Shown one piece after another: positions 20,063 through 29,525 of a stretch of 64,000 bases of DNA. Position 1 is the first letter of the stretch. Every line of letters starts with the position of its first letter. Where the stretch lies: assembly GCA_903938815.1 (NCBI GenBank), contig CAJAES010000072.1, positions 1 through 64,000 on the forward strand, read 5' to 3'. The position numbers and the translations under genes are program-made. This DNA comes from an uncultured beta proteobacterium (GTDB lineage Bacteria; Pseudomonadota; Gammaproteobacteria; Burkholderiales; Burkholderiaceae_C). The notes below the pieces were generated by a model. It searched no databases and was not told where the DNA came from. It worked only from the letters and a program-made list of their open reading frames with translations.

Positions 20063-21150
20063 CATTCCGACCCGAACCGCCCTACGTGCATGGCCAGACC
20101 GAGCAGGTCGGCATCCTGCTGGTGAATCTGGGCACGCCGGACGCGCCCACGGCGCCGGCGCTGCGCCGCTACCTCGCGGAGTTCCTGAGCGACCCGAGGG
20201 TGGTGGAGATCCCGCGCCTGGCATGGCTGCCCATCCTGCACGGCATCATTCTCAACACCCGGCCCGCGAAGTCCGCCGCCAAGTACGCCACGGTGTGGAT
20301 GCCCGAAGGCTCGCCGCTGGCGGTCTGGACAGCACGACAGGCCGGTGCGCTGCAGGCCGACCTGACGGCACGCGGGCACCGCCTGATCGTGCGCCCGGCC
20401 ATGCGCTACGGCCAGCCGTCCATTCCCTCGGTCCTCGACGCCATGCGCGCCGAGGGCGTCACTCGCGTGCTGGTGCTGCCGCTGTACCCGCAGTACGCGT
20501 CGGCCACCACGGCCAGTGTCGGGGACAAGGTCAACGAATGGGCACGCGATGCGCGCCGGGTTCCGGAACTGCGCTTCGTGGGCGAATACCACGATGATCC
20601 AGGCTACATCGGCGCCCTCGCCGCACGCGTGCAGGAACACTGGGCCGCCCACGGCCGGGCCGAGCGTCTGGTGCTGAGCTTCCACGGCGTGCCGCACCGC
20701 ACGCTGTTGCTGGGCGACCCCTACCACTGCCAGTGCCACAAGACGGCCCGGCTGCTCGGGGAGCGCCTGGGCATGGGCCGGGACGAGCTCATGATCACGT
20801 TCCAGAGCCGCTTCGGCAAGGCACGCTGGCTGGAGCCCTACACCGAGCCCACGCTGCGCGAACTGGCCGCCAAGGGCGTCAAGCGGGTGGACGTGATGTG
20901 CCCCGGATTCGTCTCTGACTGCCTCGAGACGCTGGAAGAGATCGCCGAGGAAGCCCACGAGGCGTTTCTCGAGGCCGGTGGCGAGGAGTTCCGGTACATC
21001 GACTGCCTGAACGCCCGCCCCGACTGGATCTCGGCGCTGGCCGGCGTGGCGGAACGCCACCTTCAGGGCTGGGACACCCACAGTGCGCCCGATGCGGCGG
21101 CACTGCAGGCCCAGCGCGAACGGGCAGTGGCTCTAGGCGCGGCGGCGTAG
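20059..21150 (+). CDS. hemH: Ferrochelatase HemH
   Basis: Terminal enzyme of haem synthesis: inserts Fe(II) into protoporphyrin IX, at the inner face of the membrane. 363 residues, normal length. Seen are the N-terminal [14 protein letters not shown], the catalytic His region [18 protein letters not shown] (about residue 210), and [19 protein letters not shown] followed by [16 protein letters not shown] (about 280). The start overlaps the receiver stop by 4 bp, implying translational coupling. Its 3' end overlaps the convergent tctA by 18 bp. Confidence 0.96.
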   Translation: MTFRPEPPYVHGQTEQVGILLVNLGTPDAPTAPALRRYLAEFLSDPRVVEIPRLAWLPILHGIILNTRPAKSAAKYATVWMPEGSPLAVWTARQAGALQADLTARGHRLIVRPAMRYGQPSIPSVLDAMRAEGVTRVLVLPLYPQYASATTASVGDKVNEWARDARRVPELRFVGEYHDDPGYIGALAARVQEHWAAHGRAERLVLSFHGVPHRTLLLGDPYHCQCHKTARLLGERLGMGRDELMITFQSRFGKARWLEPYTEPTLRELAAKGVKRVDVMCPGFVSDCLETLEEIAEEAHEAFLEAGGEEFRYIDCLNARPDWISALAGVAERHLQGWDTHSAPDAAALQAQRERAVALGAAA

Positions 21151-22620
21151 CTTCAGCAGCTGCGGGATCACGAGGACCGCCACCACGATCGCCAGCAGGA
21201 CGGCCGACATCGGCCGCTCGACGAAAACGCTCCACTTGCCTTCGCCGATGGACAGCGCGTTGCGCATCTGAGCCTCGGCCAGAGGGCCGAGGATCATCCC
21301 GACGATCACGGGCGCGGTGGGAAAGTCGTAGCGTCGCATGACCACGCCGACCAGGCCGAACCCGAGCATCAGCACCAGATCGAAGGCGCTCTGGCGCATG
21401 CCATACACACCCACGGTGGCGAAGATCAGGATGCCGGCATAGAGCTGCGGCCGGGGGATCTTGAGCAGCTTGACCCACAGCCCCACCAGCGGAAGGTTCA
21501 ACACCAGCAGCATCACGTTGCCGATGTACAGCGACGCGATCAGCGCCCATACGAGGGTGGAACTGGTCTCGAACAGTTGCGGCCCGGCATTGATGCCGTA
21601 GTTCTGCAGCGCGGACAGCAGGATGGCGGCCGTCACGGAGGTGGGAATGCCCAGCGTGAGCAGCGGCACCAGGGTGGCCGTCACGGCGGCGTTGTTGGCA
21701 GCCTCCGGGCCGGCGACACCCTCGATGGCGCCCACTGTGCCGAACTCCTCCTTGTGCTTGCTGAGCTTGCGCTCGACGCCGTAGCTGAGGAAGGTCGGGA
21801 TCTCGGTGCCGCCGGCGGGAATGGTGCCGAAGGGGAAGCCGAGGGCGGTCCCGCGCAGCCAGGCGGGCCAGGAACGTTTCCACTCGGCGCGCGTCATGTG
21901 GGCGCGCGTGAGCCGGTTGGCCTCGGGCTTGTTGCGGCCCTCGTAGAGCGCGGTGTAGAGGCACTCGCCGACGGCGAACAGGCCCACCGCCACCAACACG
22001 ACCTCGATGCCGTCCACCAGTTCCGACACGCCACCGGTGTACCGGGCCTGCCCTGTGATCTGGTCGATGCCGACAAGCCCGATCGCGAGCCCGATGAACA
22101 GGGCCGTCAGGCCGCGCACCTTGCTCACGCCGAGCACCGCGCTCACGGTCGTGAACGCGAGCAGCATCAGAAGCGCGTACTCCGGCGGCCCCAGCAGCAC
22201 GGCGTAGTCGGCGACGATCGGCGCGAACAGCGTGACGAGGATGGTGGCGATGGTGCCCGCGACAAAACTGCCGATGGCCGACGTGGCCAGCGCCGCGCCT
22301 GCACGGCCGCTCTTGGCCATCTTGAAGCCCTCGAGCGCGGTCACCATGGTGCCGGTCTCGCCGGGGGTGTTCAGAAGGATCGATGTCGTGGAGCCACCGT
22401 ACATCGCGCCGTAGTAGATGCCGGCGAAGAAGATCATGCTGGCCGTAGGCTCCACCTGCGAAGTGATGGGCAGCAGCATCGCGACGGTGACGGCCGGGCC
22501 CAGGCCGGGCAGCACGCCGATGGCCGTGCCGACGGCGCAGCCGATGAAGGCCCACATCAGGTTGATGGGCGTGCCGGCGGTCGCGAAGCCGCCCAGCAGC
22601 AGGTTCCAGGTTTCGAGCAT
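21133..22620 (-). CDS. tctA: Tripartite tricarboxylate transporter large permease TctA
   Basis: 495-residue large membrane subunit of a TTT-family, ion-coupled importer of citrate-like di/tricarboxylates. Around 10-12 hydrophobic segments are visible. Family signatures include [17 protein letters not shown] (about residues 38-54) and [15 protein letters not shown] (about 72-86), plus the second-half repeat beginning [19 protein letters not shown]. The final Arg-rich KLRRRA is cytoplasmic. It is the last gene of tctCBA; one base separates it from tctB. The substrate cannot be read from the sequence. Confidence 0.94.
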   Translation of the reverse strand: MLETWNLLLGGFATAGTPINLMWAFIGCAVGTAIGVLPGLGPAVTVAMLLPITSQVEPTASMIFFAGIYYGAMYGGSTTSILLNTPGETGTMVTALEGFKMAKSGRAGAALATSAIGSFVAGTIATILVTLFAPIVADYAVLLGPPEYALLMLLAFTTVSAVLGVSKVRGLTALFIGLAIGLVGIDQITGQARYTGGVSELVDGIEVVLVAVGLFAVGECLYTALYEGRNKPEANRLTRAHMTRAEWKRSWPAWLRGTALGFPFGTIPAGGTEIPTFLSYGVERKLSKHKEEFGTVGAIEGVAGPEAANNAAVTATLVPLLTLGIPTSVTAAILLSALQNYGINAGPQLFETSSTLVWALIASLYIGNVMLLVLNLPLVGLWVKLLKIPRPQLYAGILIFATVGVYGMRQSAFDLVLMLGFGLVGVVMRRYDFPTAPVIVGMILGPLAEAQMRNALSIGEGKWSVFVERPMSAVLLAIVVAVLVIPQLLKLRRRA

Positions 22621-22621
22621 G

Positions 22622-23134
22622 TCAGATCCAGCCGGTGCCGGTCAGGCCGGGCAGATTGATGCCCAGGACCTTCGTGAACAGCCAGAAGGCCGGGCCGGCA
22701 ATCAGGAAGCCGGTGACGAAGTCGATCGCGATCTGTCGTGCGCCGCCGGAAGTACCACCTTCCGACTGCCTCAAGCCCCTCACCGCCAGCATGTAGCAGG
22801 TGGTGCAGGCCAGGATGAAGCCGAGGGTGGTGATCAGGGCGGCGTTCGCCAGCACGCCGGCAGACACCCATACCAGTGGAGGCCAGTCGCCGCGCTCGGC
22901 CCCCGACGGCGCTTCGCGATTGCGAAAGCCGCCGGTGAACACCTCAGCCAGCAGCGCGGCCCCGCACAGCGCGAGTGCCGCCGTCACGACCCAGGGCAGG
23001 AAATTGGGCCCGACGCCCGCATACCCCGCATCGCCGGGAATCTGTGACGCGCCGAAGGCCATCACGCCGGCAAGCGCCAGCGCGATGAACCCGATGGCAC
23101 GCTGCGGACCCAGGCCCGCCGCGAGCGGCTTCAT
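22622..23134 (-). CDS. tctB: Tripartite tricarboxylate transporter small permease TctB
   Basis: 170-residue small membrane subunit with four hydrophobic segments (about residues 15-32, 45-64, 90-112 and 135-158), the usual TctB topology and length. Its identity rests mainly on its place between tctC and tctA, since TctB proteins are poorly conserved. It lies four bases after tctC and one before tctA, so the three are one operon. Confidence 0.88.
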   Translation of the reverse strand: MKPLAAGLGPQRAIGFIALALAGVMAFGASQIPGDAGYAGVGPNFLPWVVTAALALCGAALLAEVFTGGFRNREAPSGAERGDWPPLVWVSAGVLANAALITTLGFILACTTCYMLAVRGLRQSEGGTSGGARQIAIDFVTGFLIAGPAFWLFTKVLGINLPGLTGTGWI

Positions 23135-23138
23135 GGTG

Positions 23139-24098
23139 TCAGACCAGGCCGGACTTGACCATCGTCGCGCGCAGCGATGCGAAGTCGTTGTCCACGAAGT
23201 CCTCGAACGCCTTGCCCGCCAGGAAGGCCGGGGTCCAGTTGTTCTTCTCGAGCGCTTCGGCCCAGGCCTTGGTCTTCGTGGCCTTGGTGATCATGTCGAC
23301 CAGGACCTTCTTCTGCGCGTCGGTGATGCCGGCGGCGCCGTAGACACCGCGCCAGTTGCCGATCTCGACGTTGATGCCCTGCTCCTTCAGCGTGGGGACA
23401 TCGATGCCCTTCTGGCGCGTGCCGGAGGTCATGGCGATGGCGCGCATCTTGCCGCTCTCGATGTAGGGCTGGAACTCGCTGTAGCCGCTGCCGCCCACGG
23501 TGACGTTGCCGCCGATGATGGCGGCGGTGGCCTCACCACCCCCACGGAACGGCACGTAGTTGATCTTGGTCGGGTCGATGCCGGCATCGCGCGCCATCAT
23601 CGCGATGGCGATGTGCTCGGTGGAGCCAGCGGAACCGCCACCCCACTTGATGCTGCCGGGATCCTTCTTCATCTGTGCGATCACGTCGGCCATCGACTTG
23701 TAGGGCGAGTTGGCCGGCAGGACGAAGACGTTGTATTCGGTCGTCAGGCGGGCGAGCGGCGTGACCTGGCTCACCGACACCGGGGGCTTGTTTCGGATGA
23801 TCGCGCCGAGCATCACGGCGCCCATGACCATCATCGCGTTGCCGTCGCCCTTGCTGCCGCTGAAGAACTGCGCCAGGCCGATGGCGCCACCGGCGCCGCC
23901 CTTGTTCTCGAACGTGACCGACGCGGCGACGCCCGCGTCCTGCAGCGCCTTGCCCAGCGCGCGACCGGTACCGTCCCAGCCGCCGCCCGGGTTGGCGGGG
24001 ATCATCATCTTCAGATTGGCCGAGGCGCGGGCGCTCATCGGCAGCGTGCCGGCGGCGGCCAGTGCGGCCATGGACTTCAGGAAGGTGTCGCGACGCAT
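23139..24098 (-). CDS. tctC: Tripartite tricarboxylate transporter substrate receptor TctC (Bug family)
   Basis: 319-residue periplasmic receptor. The leader MRRDTFLKSMAALAAAG...ARA has an RR-x-x-F-L pattern that could be Tat-type. The mature protein has the Bug-family features: MIPANPGGGWDGTGRALGKA at the start, ENKGGAGGAIGLAQF (the carboxylate-binding loop), and WGGGSAGSTEHIAI near residue 155. Bug receptors are numerous in Burkholderiales, but this one is paired with its own TctBA and TctDE. First gene of the operon; GGAGAC precedes the ATG. Confidence 0.94.
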   Translation of the reverse strand: MRRDTFLKSMAALAAAGTLPMSARASANLKMMIPANPGGGWDGTGRALGKALQDAGVAASVTFENKGGAGGAIGLAQFFSGSKGDGNAMMVMGAVMLGAIIRNKPPVSVSQVTPLARLTTEYNVFVLPANSPYKSMADVIAQMKKDPGSIKWGGGSAGSTEHIAIAMMARDAGIDPTKINYVPFRGGGEATAAIIGGNVTVGGSGYSEFQPYIESGKMRAIAMTSGTRQKGIDVPTLKEQGINVEIGNWRGVYGAAGITDAQKKVLVDMITKATKTKAWAEALEKNNWTPAFLAGKAFEDFVDNDFASLRATMVKSGLV

Positions 24099-24205
24099 GT
24101 GGTTTGTCTCCTTGTTGGGTCAGGCAGGATGTTGCGCGCGTCGGCTGTCAATCGGCTGTCCGCCGGATCCGTGGAAACCCAGGGGGACGGGATAATCCGA
24201 GGTAG

Positions 24206-24871
24206 ATGAAGCTGCTGCTGGTCGAGGACAACGCCGCCATGCAGACCACGCTGCAGCGCAGTTTCGAGCGCCGCGGAATGCAGGTCCTGCTGTGCGGCGA
24301 CGGAACGCGCGCGCTGGACCGCTGGCGCGCCAGCTTGCCCGATGTGGTTCTGCTGGACCTCAGCCTGCCCGGCCTGGATGGCCTGCAGGTGCTGGCGCAG
24401 GCCCGTGCGGAAGGCCTGCGCACGCCGGTGCTGATCCTGACGGCGCGCGGCACGGTCGGCGACCGCATCCTGGGCCTGAACACCGGCGCCGACGACTACC
24501 TGGCCAAGCCCTTCGACCTGGACGAACTGGAGGCGCGCGTGCGCGCGCTGGCTCGCCGGGCGGGCGGCGACAGCCCTGCGCCTGCGTTCGGCGGCCTGCA
24601 GGTGGATGCCGAATCCGGTGCGGTCCTGCGAGATGGCCAACCGATGGAGCTGACCCAGCGCGAAGCCGCGCTGCTGCGGGCACTGCTGGCCCGGCCGGGC
24701 CAGGCGGTGGCCAAGGAGCGCCTGCTGGAACTGGTGTTCCCGGGCGATCTCGACGTGCAGCCCGAAGCGGTGGAAGTCGTGGCCTACAGGCTGCGCAAGA
24801 AGCTGTCGCCGAGCCCCGTGCAACTGGTCACGCTGCGTGGTCTGGGCTACCTGCTGAAGGCGTCGGTGTGA
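24206..24871 (+). CDS. tctD: Response regulator TctD (OmpR/PhoB class)
   Basis: 221 residues. The receiver domain (about 1-115) has Glu7/Asp8, phosphoacceptor Asp51 (VLLDLSLPGLDGL), Thr79 and the Lys of YLAKPFDLDELE. The C-terminal winged-helix DNA-binding domain (about 125-220) ends in VVAYRLRKKL...TLRGLGYLLKA. It is divergent from tctCBA (107 bp apart) and overlaps the tctE kinase by 4 bp, matching the known TctDE control of citrate-type TTT transporters. The GAGG ribosome binding site lies very close to the ATG. A GATAAT -10-like hexamer at 24191-24196 would give a very short leader. Confidence 0.93.
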   Translation: MKLLLVEDNAAMQTTLQRSFERRGMQVLLCGDGTRALDRWRASLPDVVLLDLSLPGLDGLQVLAQARAEGLRTPVLILTARGTVGDRILGLNTGADDYLAKPFDLDELEARVRALARRAGGDSPAPAFGGLQVDAESGAVLRDGQPMELTQREAALLRALLARPGQAVAKERLLELVFPGDLDVQPEAVEVVAYRLRKKLSPSPVQLVTLRGLGYLLKASV

Positions 24872-26364
24872 GGCGCGGTCCGGCTCCAGGTCAAGCGCCA
24901 GGTTCAGCTCCGGCGCCTGACGCCAGGGCCGCCACGGCACCGCCCGAACCCAGGAGGGCATCGCTGCGGCGCCAGTTGCTGCTGGGCATCCTGGCGCCGG
25001 TGATCGCCGTGGTGGCGGTGAACACGGTGGTTCTGTACCGTCAGGCGCTGGAGGCCGCCGATACCGCCTACGACCGAACCCTGCTGGCAACAGCCAAGTC
25101 CATCGGGGAACTGCTCGAGGTCACGGGCAGCGAATCAGCGGCGCAGGTCCGGGCCACGGTGCCCTATTCGGCGCTCGAGGCCTTCGAGGCCGACAGCCGC
25201 AGCCGGATGTACTACCGGGTGCTGGGGTTCCAGGGCGAGAGCGTTTCGGGCTACGACGACCTGCCCACGGCACGGCGCGAGCTGCCCGCGCGCAGCGTAT
25301 ATGCCGCGCTGGTGCACTTCTACGACGACGTCTATCGCGGCAACCCGGTGCGCGTTGCCGTGCTGCTGCAGCCGGTGGCCGGCAACCAGGGCACCGGCAT
25401 GGCCACCGTGCAGGTGGCCGAAACGCTGGAGCTTCGGCGCACGCTGGCGCAGCAACTGCTGATCGACACCCTGTGGCGGCAGGCGGCGCTGGTGAGCCTG
25501 ATCGCGATCGTCGTGGTGCTGGTCGTGCAGCGCGCCACGCGCCCGGTGCGCGAGCTGAGCGACGCCATCGTCGCCCGCCCGGCTGGCGACCTGACCCCCA
25601 TCGCGACCGCCAGCGCACCCCGGGAACTGCTGCCGCTGGTCGACGCCACGAACGAGGTGATGCAGCGGCTTGCCCGCCTGCTGGCGCACCAGAAACGCTT
25701 CGTGCGGGACGCCTCGCACCAGCTACGCACACCGCTGGCCGTGCTCAAGACACAGGTGCAGTCCGCCCGACGCGGCGATGTCGAGCCGGCGCTGGCACTG
25801 GCGGAGATTGCGCACACGGTGGACCGCGCCACGGAACTGGCCAACCAGATGCTGGCGTTGGCCAAGGTGGAGCAGTTGCGCCAGCAGGGCGACGCACCGG
25901 TGACCGACTGGGATGCCGTGGCCCGGGCTGTGGCGCTGGACCTCGCGCCGCTGGTGGCCGAACGCGGCCTGGACTTTTCCGTGGACACCGCGCCGGCTCC
26001 TGTGCGGGCGCACGAGTGGGCCCTGCGCGAACTGGTGCGCAACCTGCTGCACAACGCCATCAAGCAGGCGCCCTCGGGGACGCCGCTCGCGTTGCGGCTG
26101 GTGAGCGACGGCCGCCACGCCGCGCTGACCGTCGCCGATCACGGCCCCGGCATCGATGCCGCGCAGCGCGAGCGCCTGTTCCAGCCCTTCTCGTCCAGCC
26201 CGCCGAGAGCCGACATGCGCGGGGGATCTGGCCTCGGGCTGGCCATCTGCCACGAGATTGTCGATTCCCTCGGCGGCGTGCTGCTGCTCGAGAATCGCGA
26301 AGTCCAGGGTCGGGTGGCCGGCCTGGACGCCATCGTCCGCCTGCCCCTGTCACCTGCCGCATGA
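24868..26364 (+). CDS. tctE: Sensor histidine kinase TctE
   Basis: 498-residue membrane sensor. After a Pro/Ala-rich cytoplasmic N-terminus comes TM1 (about residues 35-55, LLLGILAPVIAVVAVNTVVL), a periplasmic sensor region (to about 205), TM2 (about 208-228, ALVSLIAIVVVLVVQ), a HAMP-like linker, the H-box (RDASHQLRTPL, His about 284), N-box (LVRNLLHNAIKQA), G1 (DHGPGIDAA) and G2 (GSGLGLAICHEI). All kinase boxes are intact. The start is a GTG in the overlap GTGA with the tctD stop. Its stop overlaps the hslR start by 4 bp. It presumably detects external tricarboxylate and phosphorylates TctD. Confidence 0.92.
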   Translation: MRRGPAPGQAPGSAPAPDARAATAPPEPRRASLRRQLLLGILAPVIAVVAVNTVVLYRQALEAADTAYDRTLLATAKSIGELLEVTGSESAAQVRATVPYSALEAFEADSRSRMYYRVLGFQGESVSGYDDLPTARRELPARSVYAALVHFYDDVYRGNPVRVAVLLQPVAGNQGTGMATVQVAETLELRRTLAQQLLIDTLWRQAALVSLIAIVVVLVVQRATRPVRELSDAIVARPAGDLTPIATASAPRELLPLVDATNEVMQRLARLLAHQKRFVRDASHQLRTPLAVLKTQVQSARRGDVEPALALAEIAHTVDRATELANQMLALAKVEQLRQQGDAPVTDWDAVARAVALDLAPLVAERGLDFSVDTAPAPVRAHEWALRELVRNLLHNAIKQAPSGTPLALRLVSDGRHAALTVADHGPGIDAAQRERLFQPFSSSPPRADMRGGSGLGLAICHEIVDSLGGVLLLENREVQGRVAGLDAIVRLPLSPAA

Positions 26365-26771
26365 ACACCCTGCCCCTGATCGACCGACTGCGCCTGGACA
26401 AGTGGCTCTGGGCCGCACGCTTCTTCAAGACGCGCGGCCTGGCGGCCGACGAGGTGGAGCGCGGCCGGGTTCGGGTGAATGGCCAGCCGGCCAAGCAGGC
26501 GCGCGAGCTGAAAGCGGGCGATACCGTCCAGATACGCCAGGATTCGGTCTGGCGCGAGGTGAAGGTGCTGGGGCTGTCGCAGATCCGCGGGCCGGCTGCG
26601 ATGGCCCAGACGCTCTACGCCGAGACCCCGGAGAGCGTGGCGGCCCGCGTCCAGGCGGCCGAGGCACGCCGGCTGGGCTCGGAGCCGGCCCTGACGATCG
26701 AGCAGGGCCGGCCCACCAAGCGCGATCGGCGCGAGTGGCAGCGCTGGAGCGCGTCGATCGACGACGACTGA
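26361..26771 (+). CDS. hslR: Ribosome-associated heat-shock protein Hsp15 homologue (S4 domain)
   Basis: 136-residue RNA-binding protein. The S4 domain (about 7-65) reads RLDKWLWAARFFKTRGLAAD...GRVRVNGQPAKQ, the HslR pattern; the C-terminal part is basic (TKRDRREWQRW). In E. coli, Hsp15 binds free 50S subunits carrying a nascent chain and helps recycle them. It starts inside the tctE stop (ATGA), so it is read from the tct kinase operon, yet it lies immediately upstream of the heat-shock genes grpE-dnaK-dnaJ. No separate promoter was recognised for it. Confidence 0.9.
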   Translation: MNTLPLIDRLRLDKWLWAARFFKTRGLAADEVERGRVRVNGQPAKQARELKAGDTVQIRQDSVWREVKVLGLSQIRGPAAMAQTLYAETPESVAARVQAAEARRLGSEPALTIEQGRPTKRDRREWQRWSASIDDD

Positions 26772-26788
26772 ATTTCAGCAAAGACCCT

Positions 26789-26816
26789 CTTGAAGCCGCG
26801 GGATGCATCCCCATCT
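26789..26816 (+). promoter_or_regulatory. Sigma-32 (RpoH) heat-shock promoter of grpE
   Basis: CTTGAAG (26789-26795), a 13-bp spacer and CCCCATCT (26809-26816) match the sigma-32 consensus CTTGAAA-N11-16-CCCCATnT at 14 of 15 fixed or optional positions, with only the last base of the -35 deviating. Transcription would begin near 26823, which excludes the in-frame ATG at 26803 as the grpE start. Confidence 0.82.
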
Positions 26817-26847
26817 CCGCGAGAGTCCCGTCGTCCTGCGAACCCTC

Positions 26848-27375
26848 ATGAACCCGAACGAACAAGACAATTCCCCGGTCGAACCGGCCGCCGACACCCC
26901 TGCAGCCGCCCCGGCGTCCGACCTCGCGTCGGAGCTCGCCGCGCTGCAAGCCCGGTTTGCCGAGGTCTCGGACGCCTATCTGCGCGCCAAGGCCGAGGCT
27001 GAGAACACCCGGCGCCGCGCCGAGGAAGAGATGTCGAAGGCGCGCAAGTTCGCCGTCGAATCGTTCGCCGAGAGCCTGTTGCCGGTCACTGACAGCCTGG
27101 CTGCCGCCATCTCCATCCCGAACGCCACGCCGGAGCAGTTGCTGGAAGGCGTGCATGCCACGCTGCGCCAGCTGACCCAGGCGCTGGAGCGGCACAAGGT
27201 CGTGCAGATCTCGCCGCCGGCAGGTACCCGGTTCGACCCTCACCACCATCAGGCCATCAGCGTGGTGCCGGCGGACCAGGAAGCCAACACGGTCGTTGCC
27301 GTGCTCCAGAAGGGCTACCTGATCGCCGAGCGCGTGCTGCGGCCGGCGCTCGTCACGGTGGCGGCGCCGAAGTAA
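26848..27375 (+). CDS. grpE: Nucleotide exchange factor GrpE
   Basis: 175-residue cochaperone that releases ADP from DnaK. A disordered acidic/Ala-Pro N-terminus is followed by the long dimerisation coiled coil (about 30-75, [20 protein letters not shown] then [16 protein letters not shown]) and the C-terminal beta domain with [13 protein letters not shown] (about 128-140) and [21 protein letters not shown]. The ATG at 26848 is chosen over the one at 26803 because the latter lies inside the sigma-32 promoter. No clear Shine-Dalgarno precedes it. First gene of the chaperone group. Confidence 0.95.
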   Translation: MNPNEQDNSPVEPAADTPAAAPASDLASELAALQARFAEVSDAYLRAKAEAENTRRRAEEEMSKARKFAVESFAESLLPVTDSLAAAISIPNATPEQLLEGVHATLRQLTQALERHKVVQISPPAGTRFDPHHHQAISVVPADQEANTVVAVLQKGYLIAERVLRPALVTVAAPK

Positions 27376-27412
27376 CGATCAAGCGGAGCGCCAGAAGCCG
27401 CACCCCGGCGGG

Positions 27413-27440
27413 CTTGAAACGGCGCGAGTTATCCACAACT
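27413..27440 (+). promoter_or_regulatory. Second sigma-32-like promoter, upstream of dnaK
   Basis: A perfect CTTGAAA (27413-27419), 13-bp spacer and CCACAACT (27433-27440), a partial match to CCCCATnT. The spacing equals that of the grpE promoter 600 bp upstream. It would give dnaK its own heat-shock promoter with a leader of about 30 nt. Confidence 0.6.
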
Positions 27441-27477
27441 TCAGAACAACCAGATTCCATTCCAGGAGCACCAGAAC

Positions 27478-29415
27478 ATGGGCAAGATCATCGGTATCGA
27501 CCTCGGCACCACCAATTCGTGCGTGGCGGTGATGGAGGGCAACACGACCAAGGTCATCGAGAACTCCGAAGGCGCGCGCACGACGCCGTCGATCATCGCG
27601 TACCAGGAGGACGGTGAGATCCTCGTCGGTGCGAGCGCCAAGCGCCAGTCGGTGACGAACCCGCGCAACACGCTGTACGCCGTGAAGCGCCTGATCGGCC
27701 GCAAGTTCGCCGAGAAGGAAGTGCAGAAGGACATCGACCTGATGCCCTACACCATCGCTGCCGCCGACAACGGCGACGCCTGGGTCGAAGTGCGCGGCAA
27801 GAAGTTCGCGCCGCCCCAGATCAGCGCCGAAGTGCTGCGCAAGATGAAGAAGACCGCCGAGGACTACCTGGGCGAGGAAGTCACCGAGGCTGTGATCACG
27901 GTGCCGGCCTACTTCAACGACAGCCAGCGCCAGGCGACCAAGGACGCCGGCCGCATCGCCGGTCTGGACGTCAAGCGCATCATCAACGAGCCTACCGCCG
28001 CGGCACTGGCCTTCGGCCTGGACAAGCACGGCAAGGGCGACCGCAAGATCGCCGTGTTCGACCTCGGGGGTGGCACCTTCGACATCTCGATCATCGAGAT
28101 CGCGGACGTCGATGGCGAGAAGCAGTTCGAAGTGCTGTCGACCAACGGCGACACCTTCCTGGGCGGCGAAGACTTCGACCAGCGCATCATCGACCACATC
28201 GTCACGGAGTTCAAGAAGGAACAAGGCGTCGACCTGACCAAGGACGTGCTGGCCCTGCAGCGCCTGAAGGAAGCGGCCGAGAAGGCGAAGATCGAGCTGT
28301 CCAACAGCACGCAGACCGACGTGAACCTGCCGTACATCACGGCCGACGCCTCGGGCCCGAAGCACCTGAACATCAAGCTCACCCGCGCCAAGCTCGAAAG
28401 CCTGGTCGATGAACTGATCCAGCGCACGATGGAGCCCTGCCGCATCGCGGTCAAGGATGCCGGCGTCAAGCTGAGCGAGATCGACGACGTCATCCTGGTC
28501 GGCGGCATGAGCCGCATGCCCAAGGTGCAGGAGAAGGTCAAGGAGTTCTTCGGCAAGGAGCCGCGCAAGGACGTGAACCCGGACGAAGCCGTCGCCGTGG
28601 GCGCGGCCATCCAGGGTCAGGTCCTGGGCGGCGAGCGCAAGGACGTGCTGCTGCTGGACGTGACGCCGCTGTCTCTGGGCATCGAGACCCTGGGCGGTGT
28701 CATGACCAAGATGATCAAGAAGAACACCACCATCCCGACCAAGTTCAGCCAGGTGTTCAGCACGGCCGACGACAACCAGCCCGCCGTGACGATCAAGGTC
28801 TATCAGGGCGAGCGCGAGCTGGCTTCGGGCAACAAGAGCCTGGGCGAGTTCAACCTCGAAGGCATCCCGCCGTCGCCGCGCGGGCTGCCGCAGATCGAGG
28901 TCAGTTTCGACATCGACGCGAACGGCATCCTGCACGTGGGCGCCAAGGACAAGGGCACGGGCAAGGAAAACAAGATCACCATCAAGGCGAACTCCGGCCT
29001 GTCCGAAGCCGAGATCGAGAAGATGGTGAAGGACGCCGAGATCAACGCGGCCGAAGATGCCAAGAAGCTCGAGCTCGTGCAGGCACGCAACCAGGCCGAC
29101 TCGATGGCCCACACGGTCAAGAAGAGCCTCGCCGAATTCGGTGACAAGCTCGACGCCGGCGAGAAGGAGAAGATCGAGGCTGCCCTGAAGGACGTCGAGG
29201 AAGCGCTCAAGGGTGACGACAAGACCGACATCGAGGCGAAGACCGAGGCGCTGATGACAGCGAGCCAGAAGCTCGGCGAGAAGGCCTACGCCGACTCGCA
29301 GGCGGCCCAGGCTGCGGCTGGCGGAGCGGCGCCCGGCGGCGAAGCCCCGCAGGCGTCTGCGCGGCCCGACGACGACAACGTGGTCGACGCCGACTTCAAG
29401 GAAGTCAAGAAGTGA
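27478..29415 (+). CDS. dnaK: Molecular chaperone DnaK (Hsp70)
   Basis: 645-residue Hsp70 chaperone with ATPase (1-385), linker (about 388-395, [19 protein letters not shown]) and substrate-binding/lid domains. Family signatures are [14 protein letters not shown] (about 4-17), [15 protein letters not shown] (about 194-208) and [16 protein letters not shown] (about 340). It ends in an Ala/Gly-rich tail and the conserved acidic [16 protein letters not shown] lies properly before the ATG. It works with DnaJ and GrpE encoded alongside, and the DnaK machine normally also controls sigma-32 levels. No oddities. Confidence 0.98.
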   Translation: MGKIIGIDLGTTNSCVAVMEGNTTKVIENSEGARTTPSIIAYQEDGEILVGASAKRQSVTNPRNTLYAVKRLIGRKFAEKEVQKDIDLMPYTIAAADNGDAWVEVRGKKFAPPQISAEVLRKMKKTAEDYLGEEVTEAVITVPAYFNDSQRQATKDAGRIAGLDVKRIINEPTAAALAFGLDKHGKGDRKIAVFDLGGGTFDISIIEIADVDGEKQFEVLSTNGDTFLGGEDFDQRIIDHIVTEFKKEQGVDLTKDVLALQRLKEAAEKAKIELSNSTQTDVNLPYITADASGPKHLNIKLTRAKLESLVDELIQRTMEPCRIAVKDAGVKLSEIDDVILVGGMSRMPKVQEKVKEFFGKEPRKDVNPDEAVAVGAAIQGQVLGGERKDVLLLDVTPLSLGIETLGGVMTKMIKKNTTIPTKFSQVFSTADDNQPAVTIKVYQGERELASGNKSLGEFNLEGIPPSPRGLPQIEVSFDIDANGILHVGAKDKGTGKENKITIKANSGLSEAEIEKMVKDAEINAAEDAKKLELVQARNQADSMAHTVKKSLAEFGDKLDAGEKEKIEAALKDVEEALKGDDKTDIEAKTEALMTASQKLGEKAYADSQAAQAAAGGAAPGGEAPQASARPDDDNVVDADFKEVKK

Positions 29416-29423
29416 TGTCACGC

Positions 29424-29441
29424 CCGGCCCGCGAGGGCCGG
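29424..29441 (+). other. dnaK-dnaJ intercistronic hairpin 1
   Basis: CCGGCCC, GCGA tetraloop (GNRA type), GGGCCGG: seven perfect pairs, eight bases after the dnaK stop. It is not followed by a T run, so it looks more like an mRNA-stabilising or attenuating element than a terminator. Confidence 0.6.
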
Positions 29442-29452
29442 TGCGTTGCAGC

Positions 29453-29495
29453 GCCGCGTTGGACGCCCCAGGCTCGGCCTGGTGGTCCGCGCGGC
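29453..29495 (+). other. dnaK-dnaJ intercistronic hairpin 2 (three-part stem)
   Basis: Nested pairing GCCGCG/CGCGGC, GGAC/GTCC and CCAGGC/GCCTGG with a TCG loop: 16 pairs interrupted by small bulges. It is followed about 30 bases later by the dnaJ ribosome binding site. The region could set the DnaK:DnaJ ratio by partial termination or RNA processing. Confidence 0.6.
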
Positions 29496-29525
29496 GTCGG
29501 TGTTTGATGCCCCCAGGGATTTTTC

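Noticed and set aside
26803..26847. Longer grpE start at ATG 26803
   Set aside because: This ATG lies inside the spacer of the sigma-32 promoter, upstream of the predicted transcript start, and the added residues are not GrpE-like.
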